This document shows, piece after piece, positions 16,678-25,747 of a stretch of 64,000 nucleotides of DNA. Position 1 is the first letter of the stretch. Each line of letters starts with the position of its first letter. Source of the DNA: CAVWDU01 sp963840725 (GTDB taxonomy: Bacteria > Pseudomonadota > Gammaproteobacteria > Pseudomonadales > Halieaceae); contig CAWIZY010000016.1 in assembly GCA_963840725.1 (NCBI GenBank), forward strand, positions 62,001-126,000. Reading direction: 5' to 3'. The translations under genes were made by a program, and so were the position numbers. The notes under the pieces were generated by a model. It was not told the DNA's origin. It saw only the letters and a list, made by a program, of their open reading frames with translations, and made no database searches.

Positions 16678-18978
16678 TTACTTCGGCGGCAGTTGCAGCA
16701 GCTCCATATGGCGTATCTGGGAGCGCATTTCGTCGCTCACCTGGCGCAGCTCGGCCTCGTTGTAGATTGCACGGGGGGTGATAATCACCAACAGCTCAGT
16801 TCTGGAGTTTTCCTCCGCCTTGGTGCCGAACAGGGCACCAAACACCGGGATCTTGTGCAATCCAGGCAACCCGGAGCTGCCCGTGGCGCCCCGTTCACGA
16901 ATCAGACCGCCCAGCACCACAGACTCGTTGGAGCGCACCGCGACCCGGCTGGCAATATCCCGGTTGAGAAACTTGCGTTCTCCCGTTGAGGTCTCGATTT
17001 CTCCGATATCGGTCACCGATTGCTGTACGTCCATGGTTATCAGACCACCGGCGTTTACCGAGGGCTTGACCATAAGCTTCACGCCCGTGTCGCGGTAGAC
17101 GATGCGCTCCACCGCCGCTCCACCCACCACAACCGATTGACCCATCGACACCGGCACCTGCTCTCCCACGTGGATCTGGGCCGTATGATTGTCCAGCACC
17201 ATCACCGAGGGGGTGGAAATCACGTTCAGTAACGACGCCTCACCCAGCGCATTGAGCACCGCGCTGATATCCCCAATCGAATTGGTAATCGTATAATTGA
17301 AGCCGGGAAATAACCCGCTCGGACCCGATGCCGCGTTGGCCAGGACACCGACCCCGTCATAGTCGGAACCCAGCCCGTTCTTGAAGGTCCATTCCAGGCC
17401 ATAGCGCAGGTCATCCGTCAGTGAAACTTCCAGAATGCTGGCCTCGATAATCACCTGGGTCGCAACCCGGTCGAGCTTCTCCAGCGCAGCCTGAATGGTA
17501 CGATACTGACGCCCGGTGGCATGAATCATCAGAGAGTTGTTCTCTTCGTCAGCGACCACGCGCACCTCGGTCATCACCGAGGCCATGTTGCCGCCGATGG
17601 CATCCGCCATTTTAAGAGCGGCAACGGTAGTGCCGGCGCGCTCGCCGCCGGCCGCTCCAAAGCCCCGGTTGACGTCACCGGCATCAAAACCTCCGCCAAT
17701 GCTACCGCCACCACCGCCACCGCCGCCACCAGCGCCAAATCCGCCGTCACTCAGACCGCCGCCACCAGCACCGCCGCCACCCAGGGACTCCATGGCCAAC
17801 CCTGGTGCCACCGAGTTGTCCGCGACCCCGGTTACCCTAGTGCGCGACGCCGTAACCACGCCCCCGCCGGTGTCGGTATAGATTTTGGTCAGCAACTCTG
17901 CGAGGTGGGCCGCACTGGTATTTTGCACTTCGTAGACATACAGACGTTTCTCGTAACTGGAGTCCGGCGCCGAATCCAGGCGCTTGATCCAGGTTTCGAT
18001 ACTGTCGAGATAATGCGCCCGGGGGGTGACAATCAGCAGGCTGTTCAGCCGCTTGACCGGAATAACCCGCACCAGCTGACCCAGGCTGCCCCCGCCGTCC
18101 TTGCCACCCGCGCCCAGCAGTTCAGCCAGTGCCGTGCCAATATCCTCCACATTGCTGTTGACCAGGGGAAACATACCCATGGACATGCCTTTGAGCAGGT
18201 CTACATCAAACGTTCGCACCATGTCCAACCAACCATCGAGCTGCCCCCGGGTCCCTGCCAGCATCAGCAGATTGCGGGTGTTGTCTATCCGGACAAATGC
18301 CGACTCGGGGGCCACCGGTTTCAATATCTCGGCCATATTAGAGGCACTGATAAAACGCAGCGGCACCACGATGGTGCTGTAACCCGCATCGGGGTTATTG
18401 GGGTTGGAGACCGAGGGTTGCAGTTGAGCGGCCCGTTGGGAACCGGTAATCAGAAAGCGATCATCGGAGCCGCGAATAAGCAACATGCCATTGGCCTGCA
18501 GCAGGGACTCCAGCACCCTGAGCAATTGGTCACGCGGAATGGGTGTGCGCGTGCGCAAGGTGACCTGGCCTTTTATCGGCCCATCGACGATATAATCCAG
18601 TTCGAGGATATCACCCAGTACCGCATGCACCACTTCTTCCAGCGGCGCCTGCTCAAAGTTGAGGCTGACATCTTTACCGAGGAGGCGAATCGGCTCCTGC
18701 ACCGGCGGAATATTCACCTGGCGGTCATTGCCGCGGTAGCGCACCACCGGCACCTCGGCGTCGTCCTCCTGCGCCGCGCCACTCTCGGCGGCGACTGCCT
18801 GCAGGGCCTCTATATCGGTCACCGGCTGCGCAAGCCGAAACTCGTCGTCCAGGGGTCGCGGTTCGGGGCTGGCACAACTGAGCAACAACGGCACCAGCGC
18901 GGGGGCCAGCAAGAATGCCAGTGGCCTGCGCCCGGTGCTGCGGCTCACCGCGCTGTTTGAACGGTCAATTCTTATCAT
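16678..18978 (-). CDS. gspD: Type II secretion secretin GspD (XpsD-type lipoprotein)
   Basis: 766 residues from the ATG at 18978, with AGGA just upstream. A lipoprotein signal (ALVPLLLSCAS) places it in the outer membrane. The N0 domain (LNFEQAPLEEVVHAVLGDIL) and N1-N3 repeats follow, with a long glycine-rich loop at roughly 395-440. The secretin core comes last, with VPVSMGQSVV, ITMDVQQSVTDIG, VLGGLIRERG and VFGALFGTK. It forms the outer-membrane channel through which folded proteins leave. It is the last gene of the operon, 7 bp after gspC. Lipidation suggests that it may not need a separate pilotin. Confidence 0.95.
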   Translation of the reverse strand: MIRIDRSNSAVSRSTGRRPLAFLLAPALVPLLLSCASPEPRPLDDEFRLAQPVTDIEALQAVAAESGAAQEDDAEVPVVRYRGNDRQVNIPPVQEPIRLLGKDVSLNFEQAPLEEVVHAVLGDILELDYIVDGPIKGQVTLRTRTPIPRDQLLRVLESLLQANGMLLIRGSDDRFLITGSQRAAQLQPSVSNPNNPDAGYSTIVVPLRFISASNMAEILKPVAPESAFVRIDNTRNLLMLAGTRGQLDGWLDMVRTFDVDLLKGMSMGMFPLVNSNVEDIGTALAELLGAGGKDGGGSLGQLVRVIPVKRLNSLLIVTPRAHYLDSIETWIKRLDSAPDSSYEKRLYVYEVQNTSAAHLAELLTKIYTDTGGGVVTASRTRVTGVADNSVAPGLAMESLGGGGAGGGGLSDGGFGAGGGGGGGGGSIGGGFDAGDVNRGFGAAGGERAGTTVAALKMADAIGGNMASVMTEVRVVADEENNSLMIHATGRQYRTIQAALEKLDRVATQVIIEASILEVSLTDDLRYGLEWTFKNGLGSDYDGVGVLANAASGPSGLFPGFNYTITNSIGDISAVLNALGEASLLNVISTPSVMVLDNHTAQIHVGEQVPVSMGQSVVVGGAAVERIVYRDTGVKLMVKPSVNAGGLITMDVQQSVTDIGEIETSTGERKFLNRDIASRVAVRSNESVVLGGLIRERGATGSSGLPGLHKIPVFGALFGTKAEENSRTELLVIITPRAIYNEAELRQVSDEMRSQIRHMELLQLPPK

Positions 18979-18985
18979 TATCCTG

Positions 18986-19552
18986 TCATTCTTTTTCGCT
19001 GACCGCCGGGCCGGCGGGAACGGCAATGCGCTTGAGCATCAACTGGGACTTGCGCCCGGCGTTATCGAAGACCCCCCGATCCGACTTCACCGCTATCAGG
19101 GTCCACCCCTCTACTGTATCGCCGACCCTGATTCTTCGCTTCTTGCCATTGACCAGCGCGATGATACCAGCAGAATCCCCACTGCCGAACACACCGCGCA
19201 GTTTCACCTTGTCAATATTACCATTACCGGATTTCGCTGTGTCTTCCTGTTTCACGACGGCCGTTGTCGCGGCCGCCTCGGTTGGACGACGGGTGCGCCA
19301 GAACAGCGGGCGCGACCGCAGCAACTCACTCTCCGACTCGGTGACATCGGCGCGTTCACCCACCGTTGCCACCTCCAACGACTCCGCGGCCGGGGGGATG
19401 GACGGCGGTGCCGAGAGCCTCGCGAGCCGAACACCACTGTAGAGCAATTGCAGGCACAGCAGACCGCCCACTACCAACAGGAGCAATTCTACCCGTCGCT
19501 CACTGCGCAGCGGCTCCTCAGCAACACGATAACGATTGACCCAGTCGACCAT
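18986..19552 (-). CDS. gspC: Type II secretion inner-membrane protein GspC/XpsN
   Basis: 188 residues: a short cytoplasmic N-terminus, one membrane helix (VELLLLVVGGLLCLQLLYSG), a linker, then a homology-region domain (VKLRGVFGSGDSAGIIALVNGKKRRIRVGD in part) that contacts the secretin. It is short, with no PDZ domain, like XpsN of Xanthomonas. The start overlaps the gspM stop as TGATG. Its position between gspM and gspD also matches the Xps order. Confidence 0.85.
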   Translation of the reverse strand: MVDWVNRYRVAEEPLRSERRVELLLLVVGGLLCLQLLYSGVRLARLSAPPSIPPAAESLEVATVGERADVTESESELLRSRPLFWRTRRPTEAAATTAVVKQEDTAKSGNGNIDKVKLRGVFGSGDSAGIIALVNGKKRRIRVGDTVEGWTLIAVKSDRGVFDNAGRKSQLMLKRIAVPAGPAVSEKE

Positions 19553-20127
19553 CAGCCCGCCTGAGCCGCGCGCAGTGCGAGCAGTTGCAGCGTGGCTGTC
19601 ACCACCTGTTCATAGCCGGTTTTACGCTGGCGCCGCGATTGCCGTACCGGCGTGACGGCCAGGGATTCCACCAGCATTAGGGGGCTGTAATTGGTGAATT
19701 CTTCCAGCGCGGAATCCAGAGCCTCAAGATCGCCGGTTACCTGCAGTTTCACAGTCAGGTAATCGAGGCCCGACACCTCTCTCGCCGGCAGCACCTGGCT
19801 ATTCTTGATGTCCAGGCCCGCGTCGCTCAGTATTGCGCGCACGTCCTGCTGCAGCGCGGCGGCAATAGCGGCGCGTTCTTCCGTGGCCGGAAACACCAGG
19901 TCCAGCACCCGCGAGTCTACCCGGCCCGATGACTGCCGCAGGGCATCCTCGCTCTGCACCAGGCCGCTAAGACGGGCGATGCGCGGTTCAAGCCGTTCCA
20001 GCTCGCGCTGATACTCGCCCCGCTGTGCCCACAGTGTCAGCACTACATAAAGAAGCAACAACAGAGGAACTGCAAGGGTGAGCCCCACGTAGAGAGCAGA
20101 CTGGGGGTGACGCTGATACCAGTTCAC
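19552..20127 (-). CDS. gspM: Type II secretion protein GspM (PilO-like)
   Basis: 191 residues. It has one N-terminal membrane helix (ALYVGLTLAVPLLLLLYVVL), a coiled-coil stretch (EYQRELERLEPRIARLSGL) and a ferredoxin-like periplasmic domain with YLTVKLQVTGDLEALDSALEEF. It is part of the inner-membrane platform with GspL. The GTG start overlaps the gspL stop as GTGA, indicating coupling. Confidence 0.8.
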   Translation of the reverse strand: MNWYQRHPQSALYVGLTLAVPLLLLLYVVLTLWAQRGEYQRELERLEPRIARLSGLVQSEDALRQSSGRVDSRVLDLVFPATEERAAIAAALQQDVRAILSDAGLDIKNSQVLPAREVSGLDYLTVKLQVTGDLEALDSALEEFTNYSPLMLVESLAVTPVRQSRRQRKTGYEQVVTATLQLLALRAAQAG

Positions 20128-21173
20128 TGACCCATGCCCGCCGCCAGAATGATCTTGAAACGAAATTCTTCCAGCCCGCCAGAATAAGCTCGGAACGCGT
20201 CCTCTGCGGTGACCGACGCATAGGCCTCCTCGCCGGTAAAGAGCTGCATCACCGCAGCGGCGTCGCTGGCCAGGCCGCGAATAGTGATCTCGTTACCCTG
20301 CATCGAAAACTGTGAAATGTATGTTGTGTCATCGAGCATTTCGGTGAGTCTGACGATCTCCTCGTGGGGGTTCGGATAACTGCGAACCAGCCCATCGACT
20401 GCGGTGATGGTCTCGTTGGCTGCCACCAGCGCATTGCGCATCTCGGCCGCCTCGCTGGCCTGCTCCTGCACCGCGGCGTACATCGCTTCCATGCGCTGCA
20501 ATTCAAGGTACTTGGTGCCTGTGGCGACGGCGGCCATAACCCCAATCAGCATGACTGCCGCTGCCAACATCAGCCCCGTCCTGCGCAGCCGCCGACGATA
20601 GCGCTGGCCACGCCTGCCCTCACCGAAGCCGTGCAACATGACATAGTCACCGTCGGAACCCGCCCAGACCTCCTGCGCCCCGGCATCATGACTATCGTAT
20701 TCGCGGCCAAGATAGCCCATGGTGGCGCTGCGCGACGCAATGACAAGTTCGAGCTGCAGTGTATCGGCATCCCGGCTGACCACGCGCCAACCGGCGCTGG
20801 TATCGTCCTCCGGGAATGGGCTGTTGGCTGCAACCTCCATCGCCATCACAGCATCCAGATTGTCTTCCGCGGCCCGCGGCAATCGCAGCAGGCGCGATAG
20901 AAACAGCGCTTCGGGTAACAGTACGGCATCGCAGTCTGCGGCAGGAGAAGGTGGGACCTCTCGATTACAGTGCCGATAGTGCACCGCCGGTTTTTCGTGC
21001 AGCCGAACCACTTCATCCAGGCGACCGCGCAGTGGGGAATCATCGCCCCACAGCAAGTCCCGCCAGGCCGCCGACCAGCGGCGACCCACCTGACTGAAGT
21101 CGTAACCGAATAATTCCCAGTTATTGCTTGTGTCGAGCATGTCCGGCTTGTCCCCAACCCCTGGAGCGATCAT
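20124..21173 (-). CDS. gspL: Type II secretion protein GspL (PilN-like C-terminus)
   Basis: 349 residues. The cytoplasmic N-terminal part (about 1-190) is diverged but includes AVLLPEALFLSRLLRLP and AMEVAANSPFPEDD, as in GspL/PilM-like domains that meet the GspE ATPase. One membrane helix (LMLAAAVMLIGVMAAVATG) follows, then a coiled coil and a PilN-like periplasmic domain ending FRFKIILAAGMGQ. An in-frame ATG at 21140 preceded by GGGGA is another possible start. Confidence 0.8.
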   Translation of the reverse strand: MIAPGVGDKPDMLDTSNNWELFGYDFSQVGRRWSAAWRDLLWGDDSPLRGRLDEVVRLHEKPAVHYRHCNREVPPSPAADCDAVLLPEALFLSRLLRLPRAAEDNLDAVMAMEVAANSPFPEDDTSAGWRVVSRDADTLQLELVIASRSATMGYLGREYDSHDAGAQEVWAGSDGDYVMLHGFGEGRRGQRYRRRLRRTGLMLAAAVMLIGVMAAVATGTKYLELQRMEAMYAAVQEQASEAAEMRNALVAANETITAVDGLVRSYPNPHEEIVRLTEMLDDTTYISQFSMQGNEITIRGLASDAAAVMQLFTGEEAYASVTAEDAFRAYSGGLEEFRFKIILAAGMGQ

Positions 21174-21191
21174 TGGCCCGCGATTGATGCA

Positions 21192-21998
21192 TTATTGACC
21201 CACTACCCGCGGTGCCTCGGTGCGGGTAAAACGCCAGGGCAAGGCGGTAGCACCCCCTGAGCCCATCTTTACCCAGCGCCGTCGCAACCAGCGCCGCCCT
21301 CCATAATTGACCACCGCATCTGCCCGATAATCGCCGGCCTTGATCAGCCCTCGCGCCACGCCGCGGTTCTGACGCCCGGCCACGGCTGCCGCTCTATCTG
21401 GATCCTGGCGTGCAAATACCGCCAGCACGTCCGCCGGCGCCCGCCGCGGATCGAACGCGCCGCCACTATCCGAGCCAGCTCTTACCAGATCGCGCAAGGC
21501 ATCGACGCGCAACCGATCGAACCCCGTCACCTGAAGCAAGTTCTCGATCGAATCCAAACGTCGCCCCGGGCCAGCCAGCGACGGTGAGCGCCACTTTATC
21601 ACATTGTCAGCGAGTAATTCTGCCTGCTCTGCAGGAACACCGATGGCACTAAATAGCGGAATCAGTAGCTCTCGGGGCGCCCGATTAAGGTCGATCAAGC
21701 CGCCCAGTGGCACCAGTTGCACCGACACCTGCAGGTCGCCCAATCTGAACGCTCTGTCACTGGCGACCGTCGTGGCTGAAGTCGCACTGGCCAGCATCAG
21801 CGCAATGGCGCCATCACCCGCTGCCGCGACTTTAGCCTGGGCAACATGCATCTGCACGGCGCGTGTCTCCAGTTTCGCCTGATAGACAATCCCGCCCACC
21901 AACAGCGACATGGCGGCGATAAACCACACGACAATCGCCAGCGCCACCCCTTGCTGCCGGTCCCGGCCGAACTGGCCCGCATCAGCCCGCGATCGCAT
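21192..21998 (-). CDS. gspK: Minor pseudopilin GspK
   Basis: 268 residues. The prepilin leader ends in QQG before VALAIVVWFIAAMSLLVGG, without the usual Phe at +1 or Glu at +5, as is normal for GspK. The GspK body has LGGLIDLNRAPRELLIPLFSAIGV and the helical SAM-like region (SIENLLQVTGF). It caps the tip of the pseudopilus with GspI and GspJ. Its ATG overlaps the gspJ TAA by one base. Confidence 0.9.
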   Translation of the reverse strand: MRSRADAGQFGRDRQQGVALAIVVWFIAAMSLLVGGIVYQAKLETRAVQMHVAQAKVAAAGDGAIALMLASATSATTVASDRAFRLGDLQVSVQLVPLGGLIDLNRAPRELLIPLFSAIGVPAEQAELLADNVIKWRSPSLAGPGRRLDSIENLLQVTGFDRLRVDALRDLVRAGSDSGGAFDPRRAPADVLAVFARQDPDRAAAVAGRQNRGVARGLIKAGDYRADAVVNYGGRRWLRRRWVKMGSGGATALPWRFTRTEAPRVVGQ

Positions 21999-22624
21999 TA
22001 ACGTTGCACCGGCACGATCAGTTCGGGCCAGAACCGTTCTCGCGTGCGAACCTGCAGCCTGACCACAGCGGGCGGCTGCGCGGCGTCCCAGTTTGTCACC
22101 CAGTCGGCCTGGAATTCGGGGCGTACCGACACCTGAAAATACTCTACCGAGCGGATCAGCACTTTCGAGGGCATGTCCTCCCAGGTAAGGTCTCGCCGCA
22201 CAAGGGTGGGCTCTCGCCAGCGCAACACGACATCATCGGCCTCACGGGCCACCCGCAAAATCAATACGCCGCCGTAGTTTTCGCCAAACATCACCGCAGC
22301 CTTCCACTCCAGCGCCTCCTGGGCGGCGAGAAAATGCGCGGGCTGTGCATTGCTGCCACCCAGCGTGAGTCGGTTGTCCCCGGCCTGCCCGGGGACCGCT
22401 GACTCCAGTGACTCGCGCAAAAAGCGACTGACAGAGCGCAGCTCATCCATACGGCCGTTGAGCCTGTCGAGACTAGACTGAGTATTGGCGAAGGTGCGCA
22501 GAGCGCTCACCGTAGCGAGCAAGATCAGAGACAGCACCGCCAGCGAAACCACCACCTCCACCAGAGTGAAACCCCCACGGGGCTCCCGGCGACGGGGCAG
22601 ATTACTAGAGCCGGCTCGGTTCAC
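21998..22624 (-). CDS. gspJ: Minor pseudopilin GspJ
   Basis: 208 residues from the GTG at 22624, whose last two bases start the gspI TGA (GTGA overlap). The leader is rich in Arg, and the cleavage motif is RGG-FTLVEVVVSLAVLSLI. The body shows SVSRFLRESLESAVPGQ and VLILRVAREADDVVLRWRE, typical of GspJ. The open frame continues upstream, but that part lies inside gspI. Confidence 0.9.
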   Translation of the reverse strand: MNRAGSSNLPRRREPRGGFTLVEVVVSLAVLSLILLATVSALRTFANTQSSLDRLNGRMDELRSVSRFLRESLESAVPGQAGDNRLTLGGSNAQPAHFLAAQEALEWKAAVMFGENYGGVLILRVAREADDVVLRWREPTLVRRDLTWEDMPSKVLIRSVEYFQVSVRPEFQADWVTNWDAAQPPAVVRLQVRTRERFWPELIVPVQR

Positions 22625-23025
22625 GGCAGGCTGCCCTCTACCACCGAGTTCAACAGAACCTGGCGCCGCCGGGCCCCGTCCTGCCAACTGACCACAACCT
22701 CGATACGCTGCAGCAGGGCCGCCGGGCCATCGCCGCCGGCCACTGGCGCACTGCGCACCTGCCAGCGAAAATCTCCCGCCGTTGAGCCCGCCACGGAGAC
22801 ACCCTGGCTCGACACCTGTGCATGGTCTGCCAACAGGGAGCGGGCCAGTTCAGTGCCGTAGGTGTACTTTTCGCCACTGCGACTGTTGCGGGTCGCTCCG
22901 CTGACGGCCTGGTAGAGCGCCCCCAGGGTTACACCCAGAATGGCGATGGCCACCAGCATTTCCAGCAGGGAAAGACCCCGGGCAGATCGCCGTGCACTGG
23001 CGCCGCGGCCACTAGTTGAATGCAT
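22621..23025 (-). CDS. gspI: Minor pseudopilin GspI
   Basis: 134 residues from the ATG at 23025, which overlaps the gspH stop by 14 bp. The prepilin motif is ARG-LSLLEMLVAIAILGVTLGAL, with Leu at +1 and the conserved Glu at +5. The C-terminus ends in a beta-sheet (RIEVVVSWQDGARRRQVLL), as in GspI. Confidence 0.88.
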   Translation of the reverse strand: MHSTSGRGASARRSARGLSLLEMLVAIAILGVTLGALYQAVSGATRNSRSGEKYTYGTELARSLLADHAQVSSQGVSVAGSTAGDFRWQVRSAPVAGGDGPAALLQRIEVVVSWQDGARRRQVLLNSVVEGSLP

Positions 23026-23479
23026 AGCTTTCCTGGGTGATGCTTCCCAGCAGCCAGTCGACCGCAATGCGAACGCCTCCACCACCGGGTCTCTCGATAT
23101 CCACACCGCCACCACTGGAGCCACCGGCAGGATAGAACCGGATCACCCCCCACTCCCGACCGTTGAGCTCCCGAGCGGACTGCACGGACAGCCGGAATTT
23201 GCCCGGCAGAGTCTCCACCTGATCCCCGAAACGGACCTGCCCGCGCTTGGGGTTAAATGCCACATCCTGGGTCTGCCCGCTGTTAACTGCAGTGTTACGC
23301 GCTTTGCTCAGAGCAGAGAAAACCTCGCGAACCGCCGCCCGGTACTGCATGGATTCATACATGCGCATGGAAGACGGCACCGAGACCGCAACCACGAGGC
23401 CGGCGATGGTCAGAGCCACTAACAGCTCCATCAGGGTAAATCCGCCGCTCAGCCGGCTGCGTCGATGACACCGCGCCAT
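23012..23479 (-). CDS. gspH: Minor pseudopilin GspH (FimT-like)
   Basis: 155 residues from the ATG at 23479 (MARCHRRSRLSGG). The prepilin cleavage motif is SGG-FTLMELLVALTIAGLVVAV. The body has ALSKARNTAVNSGQ and GVIRFYPAGGSSGG, typical of GspH. An upstream TTG at 23554 would give a very long leader and is less likely. The C-terminal part is unusually rich in Gly. Confidence 0.88.
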   Translation of the reverse strand: MARCHRRSRLSGGFTLMELLVALTIAGLVVAVSVPSSMRMYESMQYRAAVREVFSALSKARNTAVNSGQTQDVAFNPKRGQVRFGDQVETLPGKFRLSVQSARELNGREWGVIRFYPAGGSSGGGVDIERPGGGGVRIAVDWLLGSITQESYAFN

Positions 23480-23634
23480 CCTGCGCGCCACCGACTCGCC
23501 CCCGGAGGCAGCGGCACTGCGATGGCCGTCAGGCAGTCGTTTAAGCTTGTGCAATGGCTGTGCTCCCGAGGGCTGACTTGCGACCCCCCGATCGCCACCT
23601 GAGGACCGGCCGGGCGGGGAAAGTTCCAGCCAGC

Positions 23635-24075
23635 TCAGTCCCAGTTGCCAATGTCGGCGTCTTCGCCTTCACCACCGGGCGTCCCGTTCAAGCCATAGCT
23701 GATAATGTCCAGCTCGCCACGCTCGCCCGGGTAGCGGTAAATATAATCCTGTTTCCAGGGGTCCTGGGGCACTTTGCCCTTGAGGTAGGGGCCATTCCAG
23801 CCGGCGGCATTGCCAGGCTTGGTGACCAGAGCGCTCAAGCCATCGCTGGTCTGGGGGTAGCGACCCACATCCAGCTTGTACATTTCCAGCGCCTGCTCCA
23901 GATCCTTGATCTGCAGCAGCGCCGTTTTGCTCTTGGCGCCGCCCAGTTGGTTGAGCACCGCGGGCCCCACGAGGCTGGCCAGCAGCCCGAGAATAACCAG
24001 CACAACCAGCAGTTCCATTAAAGTAAAACCACCTGCGCGCGCCGGACCCATCCGCCGCAGCGCGCGCTGTCCCAT
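23635..24075 (-). CDS. gspG: Major pseudopilin GspG
   Basis: 146 residues from the ATG at 24075, preceded by GGAG. The leader is MGQRALRRMGPARAGG, and cleavage comes before FTLMELLVVLVILGLLASLVGP. Then ALEMYKLDVGRYPQTSDGLSALV and the calcium-loop-like C-terminus YGLNGTPGGEGEDADIGNWD. It polymerises into the pseudopilus. The frame stays open to 24258, which would add about 60 residues, including repeated QVAPRQ units encoded by a tandem DNA array. Normal GspG has no such extension, so the short form is preferred. Confidence 0.93.
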   Translation of the reverse strand: MGQRALRRMGPARAGGFTLMELLVVLVILGLLASLVGPAVLNQLGGAKSKTALLQIKDLEQALEMYKLDVGRYPQTSDGLSALVTKPGNAAGWNGPYLKGKVPQDPWKQDYIYRYPGERGELDIISYGLNGTPGGEGEDADIGNWD

Positions 24076-24529
24076 TGCGCTCCGGCGAGCTGTTGTCGGT
24101 CGAGCAGCTGTCTTGGCGGCTGGTATTTGTGTTTGCGTAAAGTCGGTTTGCATAGCGTCCGTTTGCCTCGGTGCTACTTGCCTCGGTGCTATTTGCCTCG
24201 GTGCTACTTGCCTCAGTGCTACTAGCCCGGCTACTACTTCTCTGGATACATATTGCATGAGTAATCCTTATATTGGTCATCCATCACATCTCGATAATTC
24301 CAGCGCTGGTTCGGTGACGGGGTTCACTGGGTCCAGAACCACCCCTCGCACTGTGCTTATCATTTCAGTTCTCAATCCGGTTGTTATTACCTGCAACCAC
24401 CGCCTTCAACCAATGCCTTAAACCGCTGCCTGTAATCACTCACTTGTGCCTTGAACCCGTGCCCGGATAACTGTTTCGCTGCGGCCCTTGAGGGCAGGTT
24501 AAAGGCTTGCCACCCGGTTTATGCGATAG
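24076..24529. other. Gene-poor gap between gspF and gspG
   Basis: This stretch of about 450 bp interrupts an otherwise overlapping operon. It holds a 15-bp tandem array (24154-24243). The middle (about 24380-24470) is faintly repetitive, with CCTTGAACC/CCTTAAACC words about 15 bp apart. An in-frame extension of gspG crosses 24076-24258. No clear terminator or promoter was found. Confidence 0.5.
24154..24243. repeat. 15-bp tandem array upstream of gspG
   Basis: The unit CGGTGCTACTTGCCT occurs at 24169, 24184, 24199 and 24214 with 0-4 changes, with weaker units on both sides. It lies about 80-170 bp upstream of the likely gspG start, in the gap after gspF. If gspG starts farther upstream, it would encode repeats of VAPRQ/EASST-type residues, depending on frame. 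Confidence 0.85.
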
Positions 24530-25738
24530 CTAAATCGCGAGGTCATTAACCGACATGATCCCCATCAGAATGGCGATAATAATAACGGCGATAACAAAGC
24601 CCATAAACAGGATCAACACCGGCTCCAGCAGCGCCAGCCCGCGTTTTATACCCGACTGCACGTGGTCGTCAAAGACCCGCGCCAACTCCAGCATCATCTG
24701 ACCCAGGTTTCCGGACTCTTCGCCCACCCGTGTCATCTGGATCACCATGGGCGTGAACATGCCGGTTTCCTCCAGGGCAACCGACATTCGTCGACCCGCC
24801 TTCACCGCCGGCGGCAGTACGCCCAGCGCCTCGCTGATCACCCGGTTATCCACGGTGTCGATGGCTATAGAGATCGCCTTCAGCAGTGACACCCCGTTGG
24901 CGAGCAGCGTGCCGACGGTGCGGGCAAACTTCGACATCTCGAATTCGAAAACGATCCCGCCCGCCAGCGGTAACTTCAATAGCCATGCATCGAAGGACTG
25001 CCGACCCCCGGGGGAACGCAGCCAGTTGCGCAGATACAGACCGATGCCTACCAATATCAGGGCGAACAGCCAACCCCAGGCCTTTAGAAAATCCGCCGCG
25101 CCCACCACAACCCGGGTAAGGCCCGGGAGCGCATCACCCATATCGTCAAAGAGGGTCTCGAACTGAGGCACCACAAAGCCGAGCATGACACCGATGGAGA
25201 TGACCGCGACCACCAGCAATATCGCGGGGTAGATAAGTGCGGAAACCACACTGTCACGGTTTTTCCGCGCGCTGTCGAGGTACTCGACCAGCCGTTCCAG
25301 CACCTCAGAGAGGTGACCACTGGCCTCCCCGGAGCGCACCATATTCAGATAAAAGCTGCCAAAGGCCGCCTCGTGAGGCTGCAATGCCTGACTCAGGGAT
25401 TTACCGCCCTTGACGTCCGCCAGCAGTCCCTGCAAAACCGTGCTAACCGTCGGCTCCGAGGCCATGTCAATCAGCACCTTGAGCGCGCGATCCAACGGCA
25501 GGCCCGCACGCAACAGTACCGAGAGCTCGCTGGTCATGGACAACAGCTGCTGCCGATTGAGGGTGGCAGCGCCCGCGCCGCCGGCGTTTACTGCTGCGCC
25601 GGCACCCGACTCCAGCTTGAGCAGGGTAAGCCCCTGGGCCCGCAATTGTCGCGAGGCCAGTTCACGACCATCGGCTTCAATATTGCCCGTGCGCGACTTG
25701 CCATCGCGACCAATCGCCTGATAACTGAATTGCGGCAT
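24530..25738 (-). CDS. gspF: Type II secretion platform protein GspF
   Basis: 402 residues, the normal length. It has MPQFSYQAIGRDGKSRTGNIEA at its start in pieces, then two repeated helical T2SSF domains, with LLRAGLPLDRALKVL and LLANGVSLLKAISIA as the paired motifs. Three membrane helices are seen, including LVVAVISIGVMLGFVVP and the C-terminal LFMGFVIAVIIIAILMGI. It is the polytopic core of the inner-membrane assembly platform. It starts 9 bp after gspE. Confidence 0.96.
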   Translation of the reverse strand: MPQFSYQAIGRDGKSRTGNIEADGRELASRQLRAQGLTLLKLESGAGAAVNAGGAGAATLNRQQLLSMTSELSVLLRAGLPLDRALKVLIDMASEPTVSTVLQGLLADVKGGKSLSQALQPHEAAFGSFYLNMVRSGEASGHLSEVLERLVEYLDSARKNRDSVVSALIYPAILLVVAVISIGVMLGFVVPQFETLFDDMGDALPGLTRVVVGAADFLKAWGWLFALILVGIGLYLRNWLRSPGGRQSFDAWLLKLPLAGGIVFEFEMSKFARTVGTLLANGVSLLKAISIAIDTVDNRVISEALGVLPPAVKAGRRMSVALEETGMFTPMVIQMTRVGEESGNLGQMMLELARVFDDHVQSGIKRGLALLEPVLILFMGFVIAVIIIAILMGIMSVNDLAI

Positions 25739-25747
25739 GGCGCTGGA

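Noticed and set aside
17521..18960. 479-residue open frame on the plus strand opposite gspD
   Set aside because: It is a shadow of gspD, rich in His, Gln and Arg, with no motif and no ribosome site.
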